The notes under the pieces are model-generated. The model was not told the DNA's origin, did not search any database, and saw only the letters and a program-made list of their open reading frames with translations. This document shows positions 32,730 through 40,930 of a stretch of 41,157 bases of DNA, one piece after another; the first letter of the stretch is position 1; each line of letters starts with the position of its first letter. Where the stretch lies: the NCBI GenBank assembly GCA_947451925.1, contig CANGAW010000024.1, positions 1 through 41,157 of the forward strand. Direction: 5' to 3'. Made by a program: the position numbers and the translations under genes. This stretch comes from Burkholderiales bacterium (lineage in GTDB: Bacteria > Pseudomonadota > Gammaproteobacteria > Burkholderiales > Burkholderiaceae_D).

Positions 32730-33848
32730 ATGACCTCTCCTTACCTGTTTTCTCCGATTGCGCTCGGCCCGCAAAAACTGCCCAACCGCATCATGATCGC
32801 GCCAATGTGTCAGTACTCGGCACAGGAGGGCAACGCCACTGACTGGCACCAGGCCCACTTGGGCTCGCTCGCCATCTCCGGCGCCGGGCTGTTATGTCTA
32901 GAAGCCACGGCAGTCAATCCACAAGCGCGGATTACTCACGGATGTCTGGGCCTTTACAACGACGCCAATCAGGCTGCCTTGCAAAAAGTGGTCGATTCCA
33001 TTCGTGCGATTTCGCCGATCAAGCTCGCCATTCAGCTTAGCCACGCTGGTCGCAAGGCTTCCAGCCGGCGACCCTGGGAAGGTGGCGCGCTGATCCCGCA
33101 AGACGCCGGCGGCTGGCAGACGGTGGCACCATCGGCCCTGCCCCACAAACCGGAAGAAAGTGCACCGGCGGCACTGAGCGAAAAAGAAATAGCGCAACTG
33201 ATTGCTGACTTTGTTTCAGCCACGGTGCGCGCCAGGGAAATCGGCTTTGATGTAATTGAACTGCATCTGGCCCATGGTTATCTGCTGCATCAGTTTTTGT
33301 CGCCGCTGGCCAACCAGCGCAGCGACGCCTATGGCGGCTCGCTGGAAAACCGCATGCGCTTGCCACTGCAAGTATTCGAAGCCGTGCGCCTTGCTGCCGG
33401 TCCAGACATTGCCGTTGGCGTGAGATTGTCGGCAACCGACTGGGTAGAAGGCGGCTGGGATATCGAAGAATGCGTAACAATCTCGAAGCGGCTGCAATCC
33501 CTTGGCGCCGACTTTCTCGACATTTCCTCCGGCGGCGTCTCGCCATTGCAGAAAATTACGCTCAGCCCCGGCTATCAGGTGCCACTGGCTGAACGCATCA
33601 AACAAGCTGTGACGATTCCGGTCATGACAGTGGGGCTCATTACCGAGCCCGCTCACGCCGAACAAATATTGCAAAACGGCCAGGCCGATGTGATTGCCAT
33701 TGCCCGCGCCTTTCTGGTTGACCCGCGCTGGCCATGGCGTGCAGCGGCGGCTTTGGGTGGCAAAGTCAGTGCGCCTCAGCAGTTCTATCGCAGCCTGCCG
33801 GCAGGGTCACCAGCAATTTTTGGTGATATCCACACCGCCCAACGGTAA
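32730..33848 (+). CDS. NADH:flavin oxidoreductase, Old Yellow Enzyme (YqjM class)
   Basis: A 372-residue FMN-containing TIM-barrel ene-reductase. The YqjM-class cysteine C27 lies in APMCQYSA. LSHAGRKAS, ELHLAHGYLLHQFLSPLANQ and YGGSLENRMR are the FMN and substrate elements. It reduces activated double bonds of enones and maleimides with NAD(P)H. The frame starts at 32661, but the ATG at 32730 matches family N-termini. No clear ribosome-binding site. It lies about 95 bases after ribA and could share its transcript. Confidence 0.92.
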   Translation: MTSPYLFSPIALGPQKLPNRIMIAPMCQYSAQEGNATDWHQAHLGSLAISGAGLLCLEATAVNPQARITHGCLGLYNDANQAALQKVVDSIRAISPIKLAIQLSHAGRKASSRRPWEGGALIPQDAGGWQTVAPSALPHKPEESAPAALSEKEIAQLIADFVSATVRAREIGFDVIELHLAHGYLLHQFLSPLANQRSDAYGGSLENRMRLPLQVFEAVRLAAGPDIAVGVRLSATDWVEGGWDIEECVTISKRLQSLGADFLDISSGGVSPLQKITLSPGYQVPLAERIKQAVTIPVMTVGLITEPAHAEQILQNGQADVIAIARAFLVDPRWPWRAAAALGGKVSAPQQFYRSLPAGSPAIFGDIHTAQR

Positions 33849-33968
33849 CAAGGTGCGGACTTGCGCAAATGCTATTGCCATCTTTTTTCAAAGTGGCAAG
33901 CAAAAATTTTTCAAACTCCAGCGCAGATTTTTCACCGAATCAGCGCGAGATAGTCAATGCCACAGCAA

Positions 33969-34006
33969 GGAAACGCATGGACAAGGTTTCCGCTGTTCAA
34001 TATGAT
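33969..34006 (+). promoter_or_regulatory. Promoter of the lactate permease gene with overlapping dyad
   Basis: TGGACA (33978-33983) and TATGAT (34001-34006) are 17 bases apart, a good sigma-70 match, about 40 bases before the ATG. The -35 lies inside the loop of GGAAAC (33969-33974) / GTTTCC (33986-33991), which could bind a repressor. Regulator unknown. Confidence 0.55.
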
Positions 34007-34046
34007 GCACGCTTTACGATAAAACGAATTTTGGGGAGACAACACC

Positions 34047-35696
34047 ATGTGGTCACAAGTTTACGACCCGTTTAACAACGTCTGGCTATCAACGCTGGCG
34101 GCAGCGATTCCGGTCGTCGTCATGCTGGCAGCGCTGGCCTTTTTCCATATCAAGGCGCACATTGCTGCGACCATGGGTCTGGTCTCAGCCCTGGTTGTCG
34201 CCATCTGGGGCTTTACCATGCCGGCTGACACCGCCGTAGCGGCTGCCTTGTACGGTGCTGCCTATGGCCTGTTCCCGATCGGCTGGATCATTCTCAACGT
34301 GATCTTTCTGTACCAGCTGACAGATCGCAAAGGTCAGTTCAAAATTCTTCGCGAAAGCATTGCCAGCATCAGCGGCGACCGTCGTTTGCAACTGCTGCTG
34401 ATTGCATTTTCTTTCGGCGCTTTCTTTGAAGGTGCGGGCGGCTTCGGCACACCAGTGGCAGTGACCGGCGCGATGCTGATCGGTCTGGGATTTGCGCCGC
34501 TGGCTGCATCCGGTCTGTCACTGATTGCCAACACGGCACCGGTTGCCTATGGCGCCCTGGGCACACCAATTCTGGCATTGGCTGCAGTAACGGGTCTGGA
34601 CATGCTGGACCTGTCGGCAATGGTCGGTCGTCAATTGCCTATTTTCTCGCTGATCGTGCCGTTCTGGCTGGTCTGCGCGTTTTGCGGCTGGCGCGGCATG
34701 CTGGCAATCTGGCCTGCGGTACTGGTGGCTGGTGCTTCTTTCGCTATTCCGCAATACCTGATTTCAAACTTTCACGGCCCTTGGTTGGTTGACGTGGGCG
34801 CGGCGATCTCTTCGATGATCTGCCTGACCTTGTTCCTGAAAGTCTGGAGCCCGAAAGTCATCATGACCTCGGCTTCCGGTAAATCCGGTGATGCTGCCGA
34901 TGCAGAACCAGCACGTGGTCATCAGGTCTTCACACCTAGCGAAGTCTTCCGTGCCTGGACACCGTGGCTGATTTTGTCCGTCATCGTATTGATCTGGGGC
35001 GTGCCCGAGTGGAAAAAAATGCTCGACAGCGTCTCGCTGGTGAAGTTCGAATGGTCGCATCTGCACATGCTGGTGCAAAAAATGCCGCCAGTGGCTGCGG
35101 TACCAAAAATCGAAGAAGCCGTATTCAAGTTGAACTGGCTGTCGGCTACCGGCACCGGTATTTTCATCGCTTCCGTGATCTCAGCTTTGTTGATGGGTTA
35201 TAAAGTGCGCGAAATGTTTGCCGTGTACTGGGATACCGTCAAGCTGTTGAAATATTCGCTCATGACCATCGCCGCCATGCTTGCCCTCGGATATGCCACA
35301 CGCTATTCCGGTGTGGACTCCACCCTTGGTCTGGCCTTTGCCAACACCGGCGTGTTCTATCCGTTCTTTGGCACCTTGCTTGGCTGGTTGGGCGTTGCCC
35401 TCACCGGTTCGGACACGGCCTCAAACGTCTTGTTCGGCGGTTTGCAAAAAACCTCGGCAGAACAACTGGGCTTGAACCCTGTGCTGATGGCTGCCGCTAA
35501 CTCTTCCGGCGGCGTGATGGGCAAAATGATTGATGCCCAGTCCATCGTGGTCGCGTCAACGGCGACCAAATGGTACGGTCACGAAGGTGACATCTTGCGT
35601 TATGTCTTCTTCCACTCGATCGCTCTGGCCGCACTGGTTGGCATTCTGGTCAGCTTGCAAGCCTACGTGCCGCCGTTCACGCACATGGTGAAGTAA
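34047..35696 (+). CDS. lctP: L-lactate permease (LctP/LldP family)
   Basis: A 549-residue membrane protein with about 12-13 hydrophobic segments. Family motifs are FGAFFEGAGGFGTPVAV, ANTAPVAYGALGTP, GVALTGSDTASNVLFG and NSSGGVMGKMIDAQSIVVA. It imports lactate (also glycolate in E. coli) with protons. No lactate dehydrogenase gene adjoins it, so it may serve a dehydrogenase elsewhere. A strong ribosome-binding site (GGGGAG) precedes the ATG. It has its own promoter and a strong terminator. Confidence 0.93.
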   Translation: MWSQVYDPFNNVWLSTLAAAIPVVVMLAALAFFHIKAHIAATMGLVSALVVAIWGFTMPADTAVAAALYGAAYGLFPIGWIILNVIFLYQLTDRKGQFKILRESIASISGDRRLQLLLIAFSFGAFFEGAGGFGTPVAVTGAMLIGLGFAPLAASGLSLIANTAPVAYGALGTPILALAAVTGLDMLDLSAMVGRQLPIFSLIVPFWLVCAFCGWRGMLAIWPAVLVAGASFAIPQYLISNFHGPWLVDVGAAISSMICLTLFLKVWSPKVIMTSASGKSGDAADAEPARGHQVFTPSEVFRAWTPWLILSVIVLIWGVPEWKKMLDSVSLVKFEWSHLHMLVQKMPPVAAVPKIEEAVFKLNWLSATGTGIFIASVISALLMGYKVREMFAVYWDTVKLLKYSLMTIAAMLALGYATRYSGVDSTLGLAFANTGVFYPFFGTLLGWLGVALTGSDTASNVLFGGLQKTSAEQLGLNPVLMAAANSSGGVMGKMIDAQSIVVASTATKWYGHEGDILRYVFFHSIALAALVGILVSLQAYVPPFTHMVK

Positions 35697-35740
35697 ACGC
35701 ATTGCTTATACCGATGGGCCGCTTAGCCGGTCCATCAACA

Positions 35741-35777
35741 AGCCGCGCATGGCCTTTTGGCCTGCGCGGCTTTTTTT
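35741..35777 (+). terminator. Rho-independent terminator after the lactate permease
   Basis: A long stem (AGCCGCGC ... GCGCGGCT with an inner GGCC/GGCC) is followed by seven T. It is a strong intrinsic terminator. Confidence 0.92.
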
Positions 35778-35845
35778 ATTTCGCGCTGCCGTTTTATGCA
35801 CCCCGTTATCAGTCTTCCTCAACATTCCCTTGCAGGCGATTACCC

Positions 35846-35898
35846 CGCTTGAGCGGACTCAAGCGCAGGCGACTTGGATTTGCCAAGTGCGTCTGCGC
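35846..35898 (+). promoter_or_regulatory. Two overlapping hairpins in the leader of the Q-rich gene
   Basis: CGCTTGAG/CTCAAGCG with a 4-base loop (35846-35865) is a perfect hairpin. The next, GCGCAG...ACTTGG / CCAAGT...CTGCGC (35863-35898), shares three bases with it, so the two partly exclude each other. They lie about 95-145 bases before the start codon. Regulatory role is unproven. Confidence 0.4.
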
Positions 35899-35991
35899 CG
35901 ACAAAGATAGTGACCAAGCGGCTCATCGAATACGGGCTGCGGATCACAGCAAATCAATCTGCTGCTTTATTCACTACTTCGAGGAGCGACA

Positions 35992-36924
35992 ATGAACGGG
36001 TATCCACAGCAGGACATCTATGGTGGCCAACAACAGTCAGCAATGGGGCAAGGTCAACAAGGGCTTGCACCGCAAGGTTTGATCGGTGGTCTCTTAGGCG
36101 GACCATTGGGCGGCATGCTCGGGCGTGGTATCGGTGGCTGGCTCGGCAATGCGGGGCTGGGTAACCAGATCGGGCAAATCGCCGGTGGCATAGGCGGTAG
36201 TCTGCTACCGTTTCAAGCTGACGCAATGGCTGGCGGCTCGGGTCAACAACAGCAACAGCAGCAAGTTCAGCAATTACAACAGCTGCAGCAACTTCAACAA
36301 CTACAGCAACTGCAGCAACTACAGCAGTTGCAACAACAACTTCAACAACAACTTCAACAACAGCAACAGCAACAGCCACAACAATCACAGCAACAACTTG
36401 CCCCGCAAGGATTTTTCGGCAATCTGCTAGGCCAGATTGGTCAGCCTCTTGGTGGCGCCATTGGTGGTCTGTTCGGGCAATCGGGGCTGGGCAATACCCT
36501 GGGCGGCGTAGCCGGTCAGCTCGGCCGGCTGCTGCCATTTCAGGCTGACCAGGCACTCGCCGCCTATGGCCAGCAACTGGCGCAACAACAACTGATGCAG
36601 CAACTGGCACAGCAAGGTCAGGGACAACAAGGTCAGGGACAACAACTCGCGCCCCAGGGTTTGTTTGGCAACCTGATCGGACAAATTGCCCCGCAAATAG
36701 GCAGCACATTGGGCAGCTATTTTGGCAATCAGGGCCTGGGCGGCAACATCGGCAACGTCGCCGGAAGTCTCGGCCGCTTGCTGCCATTCCAGATTGACGC
36801 GCTACAGCAAGCGGCGTGGGCACAGCAGCTCGCCCAGCAGCAGCAACCGTATCAGCAAGGCATGCAGGGTGGCTATCAGGGCGCACAGCAAGCCTATCCT
36901 GGCTCACAACAAACGCTGCACTAA
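35992..36924 (+). CDS. Gln-rich protein with three glycine-rich repeats
   Basis: A 310-residue protein that I do not recognise. It has three repeats of about 54 residues (25-78, 136-189, 219-272). Each starts LAPQG, runs through a Gly-every-few-residues helix-like stretch (glycine-zipper character, e.g. GNAGLGNQIGQIAGG), and ends LLPFQ-x-D. Between repeats 1 and 2 lies a Gln tract (about 85-136) with many LQQ triplets, which may form a coiled coil or prion-like segment. No signal peptide is seen. GAGGAG precedes the ATG. It is the first of three genes ending with a subtilase. The composition suggests self-assembly or membrane association; both are inference. Confidence 0.8.
   Translation: MNGYPQQDIYGGQQQSAMGQGQQGLAPQGLIGGLLGGPLGGMLGRGIGGWLGNAGLGNQIGQIAGGIGGSLLPFQADAMAGGSGQQQQQQQVQQLQQLQQLQQLQQLQQLQQLQQQLQQQLQQQQQQQPQQSQQQLAPQGFFGNLLGQIGQPLGGAIGGLFGQSGLGNTLGGVAGQLGRLLPFQADQALAAYGQQLAQQQLMQQLAQQGQGQQGQGQQLAPQGLFGNLIGQIAPQIGSTLGSYFGNQGLGGNIGNVAGSLGRLLPFQIDALQQAAWAQQLAQQQQPYQQGMQGGYQGAQQAYPGSQQTLH
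36064..36807 (+). repeat. Coding repeats: three ~54-codon units and a Gln-codon tract
   Basis: Units at about 36064-36225, 36397-36558 and 36646-36807 encode the LAPQG...LLPFQ repeat. The tract at 36244-36399 is almost all CAA/CAG with CTG/TTG, a simple sequence that could vary in length between strains. Confidence 0.8.
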
Positions 36925-37013
36925 GAATCCCTGCAACAGGCACGACAACGTCACCGCAATGCGCCTGCCGCTGACTTGACATCGGCAGGCGCGCAAACAT
37001 TAGGACCGACTCA

Positions 37014-37283
37014 ATGCAAGCACTTAAAGGTGGACCCGGCCGTGGCCGTTATCTCGTCAGCGGCGGCGATAGCGAGAAACTGATTGAATTCATCGATCAG
37101 GCAAGTGAAGACCCCTCAGTCAGTCTGCTCGACACCATTGGCCCACAACAGAGTCCGCACACGGCCGTCTTCGATATGCCGCATGACACCGCAGCGACCT
37201 TAGCACAACGATTCAAAAATGACGGCAGTTTAAAAATCGAACCAGATAGCCCGCTCTCATTGTTCAGCAGCTGGCAGCAATGA
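37014..37283 (+). CDS. Small protein resembling a subtilase propeptide (I9-like)
   Basis: An 89-residue protein. Its pattern reads beta-alpha-beta-beta-alpha-beta: GRYLV, then a helix, VSLLDTIGP, TAVFDMP, a second helix DTAATLAQRF and SLKIEPD. This is the order of an I9 propeptide fold. It can be aligned by eye to residues about 39-135 of the next gene's subtilase, with shared G-x-[YF]-L-[VI], [LI]-D-x-[VI]-G-P and L-x-[IV]-E-x-D. It may act as a separate inhibitor or folding helper of the protease. It follows the Q-rich gene by 89 bases and overlaps an upstream in-frame ATG of the protease (ATGA). Confidence 0.72.
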   Translation: MQALKGGPGRGRYLVSGGDSEKLIEFIDQASEDPSVSLLDTIGPQQSPHTAVFDMPHDTAATLAQRFKNDGSLKIEPDSPLSLFSSWQQ

Positions 37284-37306
37284 CTGTTCATTACGAAAGG
37301 ATCACC

Positions 37307-39205
37307 ATGGCAGCAAAATCAGAATCGGGTGCAACGCCAGCATCCGAAGCAACATCGGGGCAAAAGGACAGTACCGTCACGGCTACGGACGGCACCGCGC
37401 AGCGTCAGATCAAGCAACGCAAAGGGCAATTTTTGATCGCGCCGCGACGGCCGCAGGGCATGCAAACTATGGGACTGATGCCGATGCAGTTCGCGGCTGT
37501 TGAACAGGCATTACGCGATAGTCCCGACATTGAAATCATTGACCGCGTCGGTCCCAAAGATCAGGTCGGCGCACTCGGCACTGGCAGCGGCATGCGCGAA
37601 GCGGCCAGCGTACTAGTGGCACGAATGGATGAGAGTCGAGCCAACACCCTGATGCTGCAAGCGCAGGGGCAATTGATTGTCGAACGTGACCAGGCTCTGC
37701 ATTTGTTGGATGCAAGCTTCACCCAGCCTGATCTCGTTACCTGCAGCCTGCCTAACAGTGGCGCTGCGCTGATCGCCGATTTTTTGGTCATGGGCAGCGG
37801 CAAGCCGGTCGCCAATGCAGAAGTGTATTTGTTTGGCAGCCTGTTGCCAGCCACCGGAGTCACCGACAACAACGGCAAAGTCCGTTTGACCTTGTATGGC
37901 GAAACTCCTAGCAGCGTGCGCCGTCTTTACGTCAAGCCAAAAACAGATTACTGGAGTTTTTTTCAGGAGCAGCCTGATGTCAGCGACAAGGAACTCAATG
38001 TCGTTGGCGTGCGTGCCTTATCTGAATGGCCAGGATTGGCAAATTTTCCGCAGCAGCAGGTGCTGGGCTGGGGTCAGAAAGCCATGCGACTGGACCAGCT
38101 GCCGGCGAATTTCCGCGGACAGGGCATCAAGATCGCCATCATCGACTCTGGGGCGGCGACCAGCCATGATGATTTGAAAAAAATCAGCCGTGGTTACGAC
38201 ATCGTTAACAAGGCACAGAGCACTGCCACCTGGAACATCGACACCGTCGGTCATGGCTCACATTGTGCAGGTATTATCGCCGGTGCAGACTCGCAATCCG
38301 GCGTTCGTGGTTTTGCACCAGAAGCCGAAATCCATGCCTGCAAGTTGTTCCCGGGCGGGCAGGTCAGCCAGTTGATTGAGGCGCTTGAGTACTGCATCGA
38401 AAAACAAATCGATGTCGTCAACATGAGTCTGGGTGGTGCTGAGCCTTCTGAAGCACTGGAGCAGCAACTGCAGCGGGCCAGACAAGCGGGGGTGGCCTGC
38501 ATCGTCGCCGCCGGCAACTCAGGCGGCGCGGTGCAATATCCTGCGTCTTCTGCCAATGTACTGGCAGTAGCAGCAATCGGTCGGATGAATGAATTTCCGA
38601 CTGACAGTTATCACGCCCAGACCATCACGCCGCAGATAGATGCCAATGGTTATTTCTCTGCCCGTTTCTCTTGCTATGGCGCCGAAGTGGCAGTCTGCGC
38701 GCCGGGAGTCGCCATTACCTCATCGGTACCTGACAATAGCTTTGCGGCATGGGACGGCACTTCAATGGCGGCACCCCATGTTACTGGACTTGCTGCGCTG
38801 ATTCTGGCGCATCATCCGGACTTTCAGGGTGGCATCACCATGCGCAATGCAGAAAGGGTGGAGCACTTATTTCAGATCATTAAAATGTCATGCCGGCCGA
38901 TTCAGCTGGGCGACCAACGCCGCACCGGATACGGTCTGCCAGACGTGCTGTTAGCACTTGGTCTGGTACAGGGACGCTCATCGATGCAAACCTTGGGCAT
39001 GCCACTGTTTGGCTCCCTCAATCAAACGCTTGGAGCGTCGATAGGACAAGGCATCGCTAACCTCGGTAGCGTCTATCGCGAAGCGCCAAGGCAGATGCCG
39101 CAGTTTCAAGGCTACGGCATGAACAGCATCGACCCGTATGCCGCGTTGCTTTCTTCAATGGGCAATTATGGTCTGACGGGTAATTACCAACGCAGCATCT
39201 GGTAA
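37307..39205 (+). CDS. S8 family serine peptidase (subtilase) with propeptide-like N-domain
   Basis: A 632-residue subtilase. Order of parts: a polar, disordered start (1-38); a propeptide-like domain (about 39-135); a beta-sandwich of the carboxypeptidase-regulatory type (about 155-215, GKPVANAEVYLFG...GVTDNNGKVRLTL); and the catalytic domain (about 270-555) with D280 (IIDSG), H316 (GHGSHCAG), N404 (AAGNSGG) and S486 (GTSMAAPH). The tail (560-632) carries a Gly-rich LFGSLNQTLGASIGQG segment like the repeats of the Q-rich protein. No signal peptide is seen, so it may be cytoplasmic or exported by another route. The ATG at 37307 has an AAAGGA site; the ATG at 37280, overlapping the previous stop, is the alternative. 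Confidence 0.88.
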   Translation: MAAKSESGATPASEATSGQKDSTVTATDGTAQRQIKQRKGQFLIAPRRPQGMQTMGLMPMQFAAVEQALRDSPDIEIIDRVGPKDQVGALGTGSGMREAASVLVARMDESRANTLMLQAQGQLIVERDQALHLLDASFTQPDLVTCSLPNSGAALIADFLVMGSGKPVANAEVYLFGSLLPATGVTDNNGKVRLTLYGETPSSVRRLYVKPKTDYWSFFQEQPDVSDKELNVVGVRALSEWPGLANFPQQQVLGWGQKAMRLDQLPANFRGQGIKIAIIDSGAATSHDDLKKISRGYDIVNKAQSTATWNIDTVGHGSHCAGIIAGADSQSGVRGFAPEAEIHACKLFPGGQVSQLIEALEYCIEKQIDVVNMSLGGAEPSEALEQQLQRARQAGVACIVAAGNSGGAVQYPASSANVLAVAAIGRMNEFPTDSYHAQTITPQIDANGYFSARFSCYGAEVAVCAPGVAITSSVPDNSFAAWDGTSMAAPHVTGLAALILAHHPDFQGGITMRNAERVEHLFQIIKMSCRPIQLGDQRRTGYGLPDVLLALGLVQGRSSMQTLGMPLFGSLNQTLGASIGQGIANLGSVYREAPRQMPQFQGYGMNSIDPYAALLSSMGNYGLTGNYQRSIW

Positions 39206-39226
39206 GAAATTAAAGTACCGGATTAG

Positions 39227-39254
39227 GCGATGGCTTCGGCCATCGCTTTTTTTT
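39227..39254 (+). terminator. Rho-independent terminator after the subtilase
   Basis: An 8-bp perfect stem (GCGATGGC / GCCATCGC) with a TTCG tetraloop is followed by eight T. This is a strong terminator that closes the three-gene unit. Confidence 0.95.
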
Positions 39255-39404
39255 CGCCAAACACAATGTGCAGCAAATCCTTGCAGAAAAAACTGCCACG
39301 CTGATGGTTGTTGGGAACTTGTGCATGACCAAGAGGGTCATTTCAAGTACGGAATCAAACTATGGCTATCGACCATTTTGAATTAACCCACGACGAGGAA
39401 AATC

Positions 39405-39710
39405 ATGGAACAGCAGCATGCCCTGTCTTCACAGGAAACCTACGACCCCAATCAATTACTGGACACGTTACGCGAGCGAATGAAGCTAAAAAACGATGCA
39501 GCACTGTCGCGCGTGCTCGAAGTTGCGCCACCCGTCATTAGCAAAATCCGCCACCGCTCGCTGCCTGTAGGCGCTTCGCTGCTGATCCGCATGCATGAGG
39601 TCACGCAAATGAGCATTCGCGATTTGCGCGATCTGATGGGCGACAGAAGAACCAAATACCGGCTCTCGGATGCACAAGGCAAGCCTAAGTCTGTGCAAGA
39701 CCAAATCTGA
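39405..39710 (+). CDS. Small helix-turn-helix protein (XRE/Cro-like)
   Basis: A 101-residue protein with a Cro/CI-like helix-turn-helix: LLDTLRERMKLKNDAALSR, then VAPPVISKIRHR as the recognition region, and a C-terminal helix MSIRDLRDLMGDRR. It lacks other domains. Such lone HTH proteins are common in Burkholderiales; target unknown. GAGGA precedes the ATG. It has its own upstream spacer of about 150 bases after the subtilase terminator and a terminator shared with the convergent alcohol dehydrogenase, so it is probably a separate transcript. Confidence 0.75.
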   Translation: MEQQHALSSQETYDPNQLLDTLRERMKLKNDAALSRVLEVAPPVISKIRHRSLPVGASLLIRMHEVTQMSIRDLRDLMGDRRTKYRLSDAQGKPKSVQDQI

Positions 39711-39726
39711 GAAAAATTCGACGAAA

Positions 39727-39763
39727 AAAAACGGCCAATGTGCTGCGCACATTCGCCGTTTTT
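39727..39763. terminator. Bidirectional terminator between HTH gene and alcohol dehydrogenase
   Basis: AAAAACGGC / GCCGTTTTT enclose a second stem ATGTGC / GCACAT with a 3-base loop. A-run and T-run on the two sides make it work for both convergent genes. Confidence 0.9.
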
Positions 39764-39781
39764 GCTGCACGGTCTGCGTGC

Positions 39782-40906
39782 TTAAAACACAATCAGGTCG
39801 CGCAGACTTTCGCCCGCTTCCAGCCGGTCAAAACCGCGGTTGATATCTTCGAGCTTCATGCGCTCACCCATCAATTTATCAACCGGCAGTTTGCCGGCCA
39901 GATAAAGTCCGACATAACGCGGAATGTCACGGGCCGGCACGCAGGAACCAATATAGCTGCCCTTGACGGTGCGTTCTTCCGTAACCAGACTCACCTGCTG
40001 CAGCGCCCAGTTATGCTGCGGATGCGGCAAGCTCGCTGTCACAGTCGTACCACCGCGACGCGTCATGCGGTAAGCAATTTCCATCGCCTGTACCGAGCCT
40101 GCCATCTCGAAAGCAAAATCCACCCCGCCCTTGGTCAGTTCCCTGACCTTGGCCACCGCATCCGGATCGCGTGCATTGACCGCAGCCGTAGCACCGAGCG
40201 ACATGGCCACGGCCAGTTTACTGTCGTGCAGATCGACGGCGACAATTTCACGCGCACCGGAAGCCACCGCACCCAGCAGTGCGCTTAATCCAACGCCACC
40301 CAAACCCAGCACCGCCACAGTCTGCCCTGCCTGCACCTTGGCCGTATTGACCACCGCGCCGACACCGGTCAGTACCGCGCAACCAAACAAGGCCGCTTCT
40401 ACCAAATCGATATCTTGTTCAAGTTTGACGCAAGAGCGGCGCGAGACCACCGCATGCTCGGAAAAAGCCGACACGCCCAGATGATGATGTACATCATGCC
40501 CAGCCATATGCAGACGGCGCTCGCCAGACAACAGCGTGCCCTTGCCATTGGCCTCTGCGCCCGGTTCGCACAAAGCCGGACGGCCTTCCATGCAAGGCAT
40601 GCAATGCCCGCAGCTAGGCACAAATACCAGCACCACACGGTCGCCGGGCTTCAGGTCATGTACGCCTTCGCCGACCTGCACCACGGTGCCTGATGCCTCA
40701 TGACCGATTGCCATTGGCACCGGACGCGGACGCACGCCGGTAATGACGGACAAATCCGAATGGCAAAGGCCGGCAGCCGTCATCTTTACCAACACTTCAC
40801 CCTGACCAGGCGCGTCCAGATCCACTTCTTCAATTTTCAAAGGCTGACTCTGTGCAAAGGGGGCGTGCTTGTCTAGGGTGTGCAGAACTGCTGCGCGGGT
40901 TTTCAT
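39782..40906 (-). CDS. Zinc-dependent alcohol dehydrogenase (MDR)
   Basis: A 374-residue medium-chain alcohol dehydrogenase. Catalytic zinc ligands are C48 (GLCHSD) and H69 (GHEASG); the structural zinc site is C99, C102, C105 and C113. The nucleotide-binding motif is GLGGVGLSALLG, followed by VAVDLHDSK, where the aspartate suggests NAD+. Its form is near the class III/formaldehyde-dehydrogenase-like group but the exact substrate is not clear. GGAG precedes the ATG. It follows the truncated SDR by 24 bases and is probably in one transcript with it. Confidence 0.92.
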   Translation of the reverse strand: MKTRAAVLHTLDKHAPFAQSQPLKIEEVDLDAPGQGEVLVKMTAAGLCHSDLSVITGVRPRPVPMAIGHEASGTVVQVGEGVHDLKPGDRVVLVFVPSCGHCMPCMEGRPALCEPGAEANGKGTLLSGERRLHMAGHDVHHHLGVSAFSEHAVVSRRSCVKLEQDIDLVEAALFGCAVLTGVGAVVNTAKVQAGQTVAVLGLGGVGLSALLGAVASGAREIVAVDLHDSKLAVAMSLGATAAVNARDPDAVAKVRELTKGGVDFAFEMAGSVQAMEIAYRMTRRGGTTVTASLPHPQHNWALQQVSLVTEERTVKGSYIGSCVPARDIPRYVGLYLAGKLPVDKLMGERMKLEDINRGFDRLEAGESLRDLIVF

Positions 40907-40930
40907 GCAGGCTTCTCCGGTTGAAATGAT

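Noticed and set aside
36244..36399. Possible CRISPR or DNA-level repeat array
   Set aside because: The repeats are triplet-based Gln/Leu codons inside one reading frame, without unique spacers of constant length.
35954..37000. Minus-strand 348-codon frame opposite the Q-rich gene
   Set aside because: The Val/Ala-rich product is what antisense reading of Gln codons gives. The plus frame has a good ribosome-binding site and three clear protein repeats.
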